Assembly: GCA_050945755.1 (NCBI GenBank)
Contig: JBMNTN010000072.1
Span: 1-8,760, forward strand
Reading direction: 5' to 3'
DNA from: JAQVXR01 sp050945755
GTDB lineage: Bacteria > Bacillota > Dehalobacteriia > Dehalobacteriales > Dehalobacteriaceae
DNA: 8,760 bases
This document shows positions 1 through 6,081 of this stretch, piece after piece; the stretch's first letter is position 1, and each line of letters opens with the position of its first letter. The notes beneath the pieces are model-generated. The model was not told the DNA's origin and did no database searches. It worked only from the letters and a program-made list of their open reading frames with translations. The translations under genes and the position numbers were made by a program.

Positions 1-92
1 ACACCTGTTCCCATTCCGAACACAGCAGTTAAGCTCTCCAGCGCCGATAGTACTTGGGACGTGAGTCCCTGGGAGGGTAGGTCGTTGCCAGG
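1..92 (+). rRNA. rrf: 5S ribosomal RNA, 3' portion (5' end outside window)
   Basis: The window opens inside a 5S rRNA. The conserved loop CCGAACACAGCAGTTAAG (about 17-34) and the later GGGAGGGTAGGTCGTTGCC near the 3' end are characteristic of bacterial 5S. Roughly the first 28-30 bases of the usual ~117-base molecule lie upstream of the window. The exact 3' end (about 92) is estimated from the family and from the terminator that follows. It presumably closes an rRNA operon that continues to the left. Confidence 0.93.
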
Positions 93-105
93 ATCTAATT
101 TTTAT

Positions 106-154
106 ATAGGGTCAACTTAGAGAAATTTTTTCTCGGGTTGACCCTATTTTTGTT
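106..154 (+). terminator. Intrinsic terminator of the rRNA operon
   Basis: An 11-bp perfect stem pairs 106-116 (ATAGGGTCAAC) with 137-147 (GTTGACCCTAT). An inner 6-bp stem (GAGAAA 120-125 with TTTCTC 129-134) closes a short T loop. The T-rich tail runs at about 147-154. Its place directly after the 5S rRNA fits a rho-independent terminator of the rrn operon, which separates it from the reductase genes. Confidence 0.92.
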
Positions 155-210
155 ATGGGGTGTTTTTGTTTAAATGAAAATTTTGTCTCGAATTTACTCA
201 CTTAAATAGG

Positions 211-238
211 AAAAATCAGAGTAGAAAAATTAGAGTAG
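211..238 (+). repeat. Tandem direct repeat, 2 x 14 bp
   Basis: AAAAATCAGAGTAG (211-224) is followed immediately by AAAAATTAGAGTAG (225-238), with one mismatch. The pair sits in the leader of the reductase operon, just before its purine-rich ribosome-binding region. It could be a regulator site or simply a small duplication; the sequence does not decide. I see no convincing sigma-A promoter in 155-256, only weak AT-rich candidates. Confidence 0.6.
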
Positions 239-295
239 CAGGAAGGGTTTTGGGGGATGTTATCTATAAGAATGTTCAAGATGGAGATTAATAAA

Positions 296-1582
296 ATGCG
301 TTTGGAGTTAGGTAATATCTTAATCAAAGATGTCAGGTTCGCCTCAAAGACAGAGGTAAAAGAAGGTATTCTTTTTGTAGATAAGGAAGAGTTGGTTCGC
401 ATCGCCGGTGATGATGAGCGGATTTCATCTGTCGAGGTTTTCCTGACAAAACCAGGTGAGAAAACCAGAATCATTCCTGTGAAAGATGTCATTGAACCAA
501 GGGTAAAAGTTTCAGGTAACGGTGGTATCCTTCCCGGCTTTGTCAGCAAAGTGGATATGGTGGGGGAAGGCAGGACCCATGTTTTGAAGGGTACGGCGGT
601 GGTTACCGTTGGCAGGATTGTTGGCTTTCAGGAAGGGATCATTGATATGTCCGGAGCCGGGGCGGAGTATACGCCATTCTCCCAGACTCAAAACGTAGTG
701 ATTAAAGTCGAACCCATCCAAGGGGTGGAACGGCATGACCATGAACAGGTGGTTAGAATGGCCGGATTCCGCGCAGCCGCTTACCTGGGGGAAGCAGGGC
801 GAAATATTTCCCCGGATGAAGTACAGGTCTATGAAACAAAGCCTTTATTGGAACAGGTTAATCAGTTTCCTGGCCTGCCCAAAGTTGTCTATGTCTACAT
901 GCTTCAGAGCCAGGGACTCCTCCACGATACATATCTTTACGGAGTTGATGTAAAAAAGATTCTCCCCACTTTTGTTTATCCCACTGAGGTGATGGATGGA
1001 GCAATCGCCAGCGGCAATTGTGTATCCGCTTGTGATAAAAACCCAACCTATATTCATCAGAACAGCCCGGTAATTCATGAGCTTTATCACCGGCACGGCA
1101 AGGATATCAATTTTATCGGGGTGGTAGTTACCAATGAAAATGTAACATTGGCGGACAAAGAGCGCTCTTCAAATTTTACCGCCAAACTGGTGGAATTTCT
1201 CGGTGCCGATGCTGCGATTGTCTCGGAGGAAGGATTTGGAAATCCCGATACGGATCTGGTCATGAACTGTAATAAAATAGAGAAGAAAGGCATTAAAACT
1301 GTGCTCATTACGGATGAGTATGCCGGACGGGATGGAGGTTCCCAATCCCTGGCCGACTCGACACTCCTTGGTAATGCCGTAGTTACTGCGGGTAATGCTA
1401 ATCAGGTAATCACTCTTCCCCCAATGGAAAATGTCATTGGTTATCCGGAAGTTGCGGACCAGATTTCCGGCGGGACAGAAGGTAGTCTAAAAGCAGATGG
1501 CAGCATTACTGCGGAGATTCAGGTAATCATTGGAGCTACCAATGAATTAGGCTTTGGAAAGTTAACTGCCAGAGGATATTAA
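296..1582 (+). CDS. grdE: Glycine/sarcosine/betaine reductase component B, proprotein subunit (GrdE family)
   Basis: This is the pyruvoyl-type subunit of component B, which with the selenoprotein encoded next takes up glycine (or sarcosine/betaine) and passes a carboxymethyl group toward selenoprotein A. It is cytoplasmic. In the family the proprotein cleaves itself before a cysteine in an Asn-Cys motif, making two chains with a new N-terminal carbonyl group. Here GNCVSAC lies at residues 240-246, so the cleavage residue is Cys242. The start at ATG 296 (GGAG at 283-286) gives 428 residues, beginning MRLELGN, which matches family length and the Cys242 numbering. An upstream in-frame ATG at 257 would add 13 residues and also has a GGAAGGG in reach, so it cannot be fully excluded. 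The gene ends 13 bases before the selenoprotein gene, with which it is surely co-transcribed. Paralogues GrdG (sarcosine) and GrdI (betaine) share this architecture, so the substrate is not settled. Confidence 0.9.
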   Translation: MRLELGNILIKDVRFASKTEVKEGILFVDKEELVRIAGDDERISSVEVFLTKPGEKTRIIPVKDVIEPRVKVSGNGGILPGFVSKVDMVGEGRTHVLKGTAVVTVGRIVGFQEGIIDMSGAGAEYTPFSQTQNVVIKVEPIQGVERHDHEQVVRMAGFRAAAYLGEAGRNISPDEVQVYETKPLLEQVNQFPGLPKVVYVYMLQSQGLLHDTYLYGVDVKKILPTFVYPTEVMDGAIASGNCVSACDKNPTYIHQNSPVIHELYHRHGKDINFIGVVVTNENVTLADKERSSNFTAKLVEFLGADAAIVSEEGFGNPDTDLVMNCNKIEKKGIKTVLITDEYAGRDGGSQSLADSTLLGNAVVTAGNANQVITLPPMENVIGYPEVADQISGGTEGSLKADGSITAEIQVIIGATNELGFGKLTARGY

Positions 1583-1595
1583 AGGGGGGAAAGTC

Positions 1596-2909
1596 TTGCA
1601 AAAGATTAGAGTAGTTCATTATATCAATCAATTTTTCGGACAAATCGGCGGTGAGGAAAAAGCCGATCTTAAACCTGAATTGCGTGAAGGTTTTGTCGGC
1701 CCGGGGATGGCAATTAACCAGGCGATGAGGGAAGCAGGAGAAATTGTTGCTACCGTCATCTGCGGAGACTCCTATTTTAATGAAAATTTGGAGCAGGCCT
1801 CTCAAGAGGTCATTGGAATGATTAAAGGATTTAAACCTGATGTAGTAATTGCCGGGCCTGCTTTTAATGCCGGCCGCTACGGTGTGGCCTGCGGGGCGGT
1901 GGCAAAAGCCGTCAGTGAACAATTACAGGTTCCCGTGGTTTCCGGTATGTATCCGGAGAATCCGGGTGTTGACATGTACAAAAAATATGCCTATATTGTG
2001 GAAACGGCCAATTCAGCGGCGGGCATGCGAAAAGCAGTTGCCCCCATTGCGGCACTGGCCTTAAAATTAGGCCAGGGTGCTAAAATCGGCGGTCCGTCTG
2101 AAGAAGGGTATATCCCACGGGGCATTAGGGTCAATTTCTTTGCTGAGGAACGCGGCGCGAAAAGGGCTGTAGATATGCTGGTAAAGAAAATTAAGGGAGA
2201 GGCTTTTGAAACGGAGTATCCCATGCCGGTTTTCGACAGGGTAAAGCCCAGTGATCCCATTACCGATCTTGCGCACGCTAAAATTGCCCTTGTTACTTCC
2301 GGAGGTATCGTTCCCAAAGGCAATCCTGACCATATAGAATCTTCCAGTGCCTCAAAATATGGGAAATATAGCTTAGCAGGGCTAAAAGATTTGACCAATG
2401 AAAACAGTGAAACAGCCCATGGCGGCTATGACCCTGTCTATGCCAATGAGGATGCTGATCGGGTGCTGCCCCTGGATGTACTAAAAGAAATGGAGGCCGA
2501 AGGAAAGATCGGCAAGCTTCATGAGTATTGGTATACAACGGTGGGTAACGGAACCTCGGTGGCCAACTCCAAAAAATATGCCCACAGTATTGCCGATGAT
2601 CTTAATAAAGCAGGTGTGGACGGTGTCATCCTGACATCCACCTGAGGGACCTGTACACGTTGCGGTGCAACGATGGTTAAAGAAATAGAAAGCACAGGGC
2701 TGCCGGTGGTGCATATGTGTACGGTAGTACCCATTTCCTTGACAGTGGGAGCAAATCGGATTGTGCCCACTGTGGCAATTCCCCATCCCCTGGGGAACCC
2801 GGCTCTCAGCCATGAAGATGAAAAAGAACTGCGCAGAAAACTGGTGGAGAATGCTCTCCATGCGTTGACAGTGTCGGTAGAAGAACAAACCGTATTTGAA
2901 AATATTTAA
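1596..2909 (+). CDS. grdB: Glycine/sarcosine/betaine reductase component B, selenoprotein subunit (UGA read as selenocysteine)
   Basis: This is the ~47-kDa selenoprotein subunit of component B, partner of the preceding proprotein. The frame starts at TTG 1596 with AAAGGGGGGA (1581-1590) as ribosome binding site. It meets TGA at 2643-2645 and continues without a break to TAA at 2907-2909. Reading the TGA as selenocysteine gives 437 residues, the family's usual length. The TGA falls in the family redox motif: TST-Sec350-GTC-TRC, that is Sec-x2-Cys-x2-Cys with Cys353 and Cys356. The sequence before it (VHYINQFFGQIGGEEKAD, AGPAFNAGRYG, GGIVPKGNPDHIESSSASKY) and after it (VGANRIVPTVAIPHPLGNPA) is equally GrdB/GrdF-like, which rules out a chance stop. 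A standard gene caller would truncate it at 349 residues. Glycine, sarcosine or betaine specificity is uncertain. The absence of a grdA gene between the two subunits recalls the sarcosine/betaine-type pairs, while the sequence itself looks closest to GrdB/GrdF (from memory of the family). Confidence 0.93.
2643..2677 (+). promoter_or_regulatory. Selenocysteine codon with SECIS-like hairpin
   Basis: The recoded UGA is at 2643-2645. A perfect 6-bp stem follows (CGTTGC 2658-2663 with GCAACG 2667-2672), closed by the three-base loop GGT (2664-2666). A lower ACC/GGT pairing (2649-2651 with 2675-2677) is also possible. The loop starts 19 bases after the UGA, and G/U-containing apical loops at about this distance are typical of bacterial SECIS elements bound by SelB. 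The hairpin lies wholly in the coding sequence. Confidence 0.85.
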
Positions 2910-2951
2910 ATAGAAAAAGTGCTGTTCTGATACTCTTTTTCCGCAGTCTGG

Positions 2952-2974
2952 AGACCCGAGAGGGTCTTTTTTTT
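2952..2974 (+). terminator. Intrinsic terminator after the reductase genes
   Basis: The stem AGACCC (2952-2957) / GGGTCT (2962-2967), with a GAGA loop, is followed by an uninterrupted run of T to 2974. It lies 42 bases after the selenoprotein stop codon and ends the grdE-grdB unit. Confidence 0.92.
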
Positions 2975-3102
2975 ATTCAGATTTTGATAAAATTTTTAAA
3001 AACTAAATCGAATTTTTTATGTGTCAATGGGATATGGACAAACATAACATGTACTATAACACCAATTAAATAAAAAACTAAAAGGGAAAGGAGAGATTAA
3101 TC

Positions 3103-3228
3103 TTGGGTGGTTTAGGCAACGTATTGGGGAGAAGAGATAATAATTTTGATGGTATTATTGATTTAATCATTATATTAATTGCACTGGAATTCTTATGCGG
3201 TTTACTGTCCGATGAAAGACATTGTTAA
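3103..3228 (+). CDS. Small hydrophobic protein, 41 residues, unknown function
   Basis: TTG at 3103 is preceded by AAGGAG (3088-3093) with 9 bases of spacing, an excellent Gram-positive ribosome binding site. The frame runs 41 codons to TAA at 3226-3228. The protein begins MGGLGNVLGRRDNNFDG, then has a hydrophobic stretch (about residues 17-35, IIDLIIILIALEFLCGLL) interrupted by Asp20 and Glu29, and ends with a charged SDERHC tail. This pattern suggests a single short membrane-associated helix. I do not recognise a family. Tiny hydrophobic proteins of this kind occur in spore-forming Firmicutes, but nothing here proves a sporulation role. It sits between a terminator and a strong hairpin, ahead of the DUF2935 gene. 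No clear sigma-A promoter is visible upstream (2975-3080). Confidence 0.65.
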   Translation: MGGLGNVLGRRDNNFDGIIDLIIILIALEFLCGLLSDERHC

Positions 3229-3238
3229 AACTTTTCCA

Positions 3239-3274
3239 GCGGTATTAGCAAAGGACAAGCCTTGTTAATACCGC
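3239..3274 (+). repeat. Long inverted repeat (hairpin) between the small gene and the DUF2935 gene
   Basis: GCGGTATTA (3239-3247) pairs with TAATACCGC (3266-3274). The helix continues with G-U, C-G, A-T, A-T, one bulged A (3252) and two G-C pairs, about 15 bp in all, around the loop ACAAG (3255-3259). No T run follows on either strand, so it is not a canonical intrinsic terminator. It may protect or process the transcript between the two genes, or attenuate the downstream one. Confidence 0.8.
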
Positions 3275-3310
3275 AATACTTATAATGATTAAAAAGGGGG
3301 ATGTAATCAG

Positions 3311-4237
3311 ATGATATCTGATTTTGAATTTGTCAGGCAGTCTTTAGAATTAAATCTCTTTTTCTTAAGAATTATGAAGGAACATGCATTTTTTATTGAA
3401 GGTGGCTTTACGCCGGCAAATCCTGAATTAGCAACTTGTGCCGATGAATTCAAAAAAGAATTTGCCCGGCTGCTTAGTGACGCAGTTTGTTTAAGCCAAG
3501 GGGTTATCAGCCCTCAGGTGCTAGCCTCCGGAGAAATTGTCACGCCTTGCACCCTAAAAGCGGAAAGAGCAACAGAATGTTTTACGGCAATCCCGATTAA
3601 CACTAACATAACTCAAAATGAGCTTGCCCTGGTGGGGTGTACCCATCCGGTTCAGGCAGCCGTTTTGGCAGACAGTGTGTGTGATCTCAACAATAGGGTT
3701 ATCAAGGCTTTGCGGGGTCTTATCGACTTTAAAGGTAAACTCCTTCAAAAGATTCTCTCATGCAAGATATTTACATTTAACTATCCCTTATTAATTGAAC
3801 ATATCCGCAGAGAAGCAATATTATTTTTAGAATTGTTGTGTAGGCTACAAAGAAGAGTAGAAATAGATCTGGTTCAAGAAGCAATTGAACAAGAAGCATT
3901 TTGGAATCGCATTATGGCGGAACATGCCGAGTTTATTCGCGGACTTCTCGATCCCACAGAAGAACAATTAATGGAAACCGCCGATGCCTTTGCTGATGAG
4001 TTTGACGAGTTGACGGCAGAAGCCTTGGCTTTACAGAAAAAAATTAGCTGCCTTCCCGAAGTCACAGAGGACAGCCTGGTCGCCACCAAGCAAATAAGGG
4101 ATTTTAAAGCCCAGGCCACACAGGGGGTTTTGAATTGTAAAATAAGATCGATTATTTTACCCTTGTTAGGTGACCACGTCTTAAGAGAAGCAAGTCATTT
4201 CTTGAGATTATTAAAAATGTATCATAAAGAAATCTGA
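3311..4237 (+). CDS. DUF2935 domain protein (two-repeat, ferritin-like helical bundle)
   Basis: The protein has 308 residues and starts at ATG 3311 with AAGGGGG (3294-3300) as ribosome binding site. It carries two related helical units. Unit one has Glu13 and the motif RIMKEHAFFIEGG with His25; unit two has Glu193 and NRIMAEHAEFIRG with His205, an exact 180-residue offset. Each unit closes with a similar helix, HIRREAILF (His164, Glu168) and HVLREASHF (His289, Glu293). The linker of unit one (GVISPQVLASGEIVTPCTL, then IPINTNIT) is typical of DUF2935 proteins of Firmicutes. The Glu/His pattern suggests a metal site as in ferritin-like folds; this is inferred from the pattern and not proven. 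No signal peptide or membrane segment is seen, so it is probably cytoplasmic. Function is unknown in the family. No terminator is visible after it; the pilus promoter begins nine bases beyond its stop. Confidence 0.85.
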   Translation: MISDFEFVRQSLELNLFFLRIMKEHAFFIEGGFTPANPELATCADEFKKEFARLLSDAVCLSQGVISPQVLASGEIVTPCTLKAERATECFTAIPINTNITQNELALVGCTHPVQAAVLADSVCDLNNRVIKALRGLIDFKGKLLQKILSCKIFTFNYPLLIEHIRREAILFLELLCRLQRRVEIDLVQEAIEQEAFWNRIMAEHAEFIRGLLDPTEEQLMETADAFADEFDELTAEALALQKKISCLPEVTEDSLVATKQIRDFKAQATQGVLNCKIRSIILPLLGDHVLREASHFLRLLKMYHKEI

Positions 4238-4245
4238 TCCTTCCC

Positions 4246-4273
4246 TTGACACATTTTCAAAACCGAATATAGC
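4246..4273 (+). promoter_or_regulatory. Sigma-A-type promoter of the pilus operon
   Basis: A perfect -35 box TTGACA (4246-4251) is followed after 16 bases by TATAGC (4268-4273), four of six matches to TATAAT. Transcription would start near 4280, leaving a leader of roughly 70 bases before pilB. Confidence 0.6.
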
Positions 4274-4277
4274 AGGG

Positions 4278-4307
4278 ATTTAGTGAAATTAGTAGAATTT
4301 ACTAAAT
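4278..4307 (+). repeat. Overlapping inverted repeats in the pilB leader
   Basis: TTAGTA (4289-4294) and TACTAA (4300-4305) form an exact inverted repeat with five bases between. A second left arm, ATTTAGT (4278-4284), is complementary to ACTAAAT (4301-4307). The two pairings share the right arm and are mutually exclusive. The element overlaps the predicted transcription start, a usual place for an operator or an early mRNA hairpin. Its function is not known. Confidence 0.5.
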
Positions 4308-4352
4308 AAATGTTCCGATCATCAATTAATTAACATCATGGGGAGAAGGCAG

Positions 4353-6056
4353 ATGACAAAACCAAAGAAAAAATTGGGCGACCTTCTGATTGAAAATAAA
4401 GTAATAAATTATGCTCAGCTCCAGGAGGGGCTGCGCATCCAGAGCCAAACAGGGGACCGTCTTGGCCGGGTGTTGGTAGGCTTGGGTTATGTGACGGAGC
4501 AGGATATTACTAATGTGCTGGAGGTACAGCTCGGTATTACCCAGGTAAAACTGGGTAATACCGTAATTTCTCCGGAGCTGATGAAGACGATTCCGGAAAC
4601 TTTGGTACGCCAGCACCAGGTGATTCCTTTAAAAAAAGAAGGTAATCTCTTGACAGTAGCTATGGCGGACCCCTTTAATGTCATTGCCATTGATGACCTA
4701 CATATTGCCACGGGATGTCAGATTCAGCCGGTCCAAGCTCCGGAGCAGGAAGTAAACAGTGCTATTCAGAAATACTACGGTTCTCAGGAGTTAATGGGCA
4801 AAGCTATTAAGGAATTCGAAGTTACGCCCAGTGCAGAGTCACCTGTTTTTGATTTGGACGATGTGCCGGAAGCAGTGGAGGATGAAGCACCTACGATTCG
4901 CATTGTTAATTCGGTAATTCAGCAGGCAATTCGAGAAAGGGCCAGTGATATTCACATCGAGCCCCATGCCCAGGAGGTGCGGGTGCGTTACCGGATCGAC
5001 GGGCTGCTCAGAGATATGATGACTCTTCCCAGACAGTCCCTGGCTTCCATTGTTTCCCGGATCAAAATTATGGCGGATATGGATATTGCCGAGAAAAGAG
5101 TTCCCCTGGACGGGCGGGTTCAAGTCAAAGCCAAAGAAAGAAGCATTGACCTGCGTGTGTCCACCCTTCCTACCATCTTTGGCGAGAAGGTGGTAATTCG
5201 TGTTCTTGACAAAAGCGCTGTCGTGCTGAGGTTAGAGCAACTGGGCATGTCTCCTGAGGTGCTGGAAGATTATCGCAAACTGATTCACCGCTCCTATGGG
5301 ATGATTTTGATCACCGGGCCTACGGGTTCCGGGAAAACCACCACTTTGTATTCCACATTAAATGAAATCAATAGCAGGGAAAAAAATATTATTACGATAG
5401 AGGACCCGGTAGAATATGTTTTGGATGACATCAATCAGATCCGGGTAAATCTAAAAGCCGGCCTGACCTTTGCCGCCGGATTGCGAGCCATCATGCGCCA
5501 AGACCCTGATATTGTGATGGTGGGTGAAATCAGGGACAGTGAAACGGCGGATATTGCCGTGCGGGCCGCCACTACCGGCCATTTGGTTTTCAGCACTCTC
5601 CATACTAATGATGCGGCGGGAGCTTTGCCCAGACTGATTGATATGGGGGTAGAACCTTTCCTGGTTGCTTCTTCTGTTCATGCTGTGATTGCTCAGCGTC
5701 TGGTCCGGTTGGTTTGCCCCAAGTGCCAAGAAGCTTATCAATTACTGGATAATTCTTTAGAACGGCGTTTTCTGGAAATAAAGGACGGCGTCCCGGTGAC
5801 ATTAAACAGGGGAAAGGGTTGCCATTATTGCAGCGATACCGGTTATCGGGGCAGGATGATTATCCATGAATTATTACCGATTACCAAGGTGCAGCGGGAT
5901 TTGATCAATGCTAAAGCATCCGCTGATGAAATCCGCAAGTCGGCACGGGAACAGGGGATGCTCACCATTAAGCAGGACGGGATTCAAAAGGTGCTGAGCG
6001 GTTTGACGACAGTAGAGGAATTAATGCGGGTGGCGATGACAGAAGATGAAATCTAG
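4353..6056 (+). CDS. pilB: Type IV pilus assembly ATPase PilB with N-terminal c-di-GMP-binding (MshEN-type) domain
   Basis: This is the hexameric cytoplasmic ATPase that drives pilus extension by working on the PilC platform. It has 567 residues from ATG 4353, chosen because GGGGAG (4340-4345) lies seven bases before it; an in-frame ATG at 4338 has no such site. Residues 7-30 and 36-59 are two 24-residue units separated by five residues, the MshEN arrangement. The second matches the consensus closely (RLG at 36-38, Gly45, Leu56, Gln59); the first has Lys7 for Arg and Lys16 for Gly. The ATPase core has Walker A GPTGSGKT (322-329, Lys328), Asp box TIEDPVEY (348-355), Walker B DPDIVMVGEIRD (384-395, Glu392) and His box with His417. 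A zinc-binding tetracysteine follows (Cys455, Cys458, Cys490, Cys493). GspE and MshE are relatives, but pilT and pilC next door favour PilB. Confidence 0.95.
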   Translation: MTKPKKKLGDLLIENKVINYAQLQEGLRIQSQTGDRLGRVLVGLGYVTEQDITNVLEVQLGITQVKLGNTVISPELMKTIPETLVRQHQVIPLKKEGNLLTVAMADPFNVIAIDDLHIATGCQIQPVQAPEQEVNSAIQKYYGSQELMGKAIKEFEVTPSAESPVFDLDDVPEAVEDEAPTIRIVNSVIQQAIRERASDIHIEPHAQEVRVRYRIDGLLRDMMTLPRQSLASIVSRIKIMADMDIAEKRVPLDGRVQVKAKERSIDLRVSTLPTIFGEKVVIRVLDKSAVVLRLEQLGMSPEVLEDYRKLIHRSYGMILITGPTGSGKTTTLYSTLNEINSREKNIITIEDPVEYVLDDINQIRVNLKAGLTFAAGLRAIMRQDPDIVMVGEIRDSETADIAVRAATTGHLVFSTLHTNDAAGALPRLIDMGVEPFLVASSVHAVIAQRLVRLVCPKCQEAYQLLDNSLERRFLEIKDGVPVTLNRGKGCHYCSDTGYRGRMIIHELLPITKVQRDLINAKASADEIRKSAREQGMLTIKQDGIQKVLSGLTTVEELMRVAMTEDEI

Positions 6057-6081
6057 GCTGTAGAGATAAGGAGAGATATTG

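Noticed and set aside
257..295. Upstream start (ATG 257) for the grdE-family gene
   Set aside because: The 13 extra residues do not resemble the family N-terminus (MRLELGN...), and the shorter form gives the family length and Cys242. Kept only as a minor possibility.
1536..1922. Long minus-strand frames opposite the reductase, DUF2935 and pilus genes
   Set aside because: They are shadows of well-supported + strand genes, with no ribosome binding sites or recognisable motifs.
2673..2909. Separate 78-residue gene starting at ATG 2673
   Set aside because: It is the C-terminal part of the selenoprotein: same frame, family-like sequence, and continuous with the region before the UGA. No ribosome binding site is evident.
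3021..3060. Possible sporulation-sigma promoter (CATAACATG at 3043-3051) before the small gene
   Set aside because: It resembles the sigma-K -10 box, but no matching upstream box at the right distance is evident, so it is not called.
4338..4352. Upstream ATG 4338 as pilB start
   Set aside because: It overlaps the GGGGAG ribosome binding site of the ATG at 4353 and has no site of its own.
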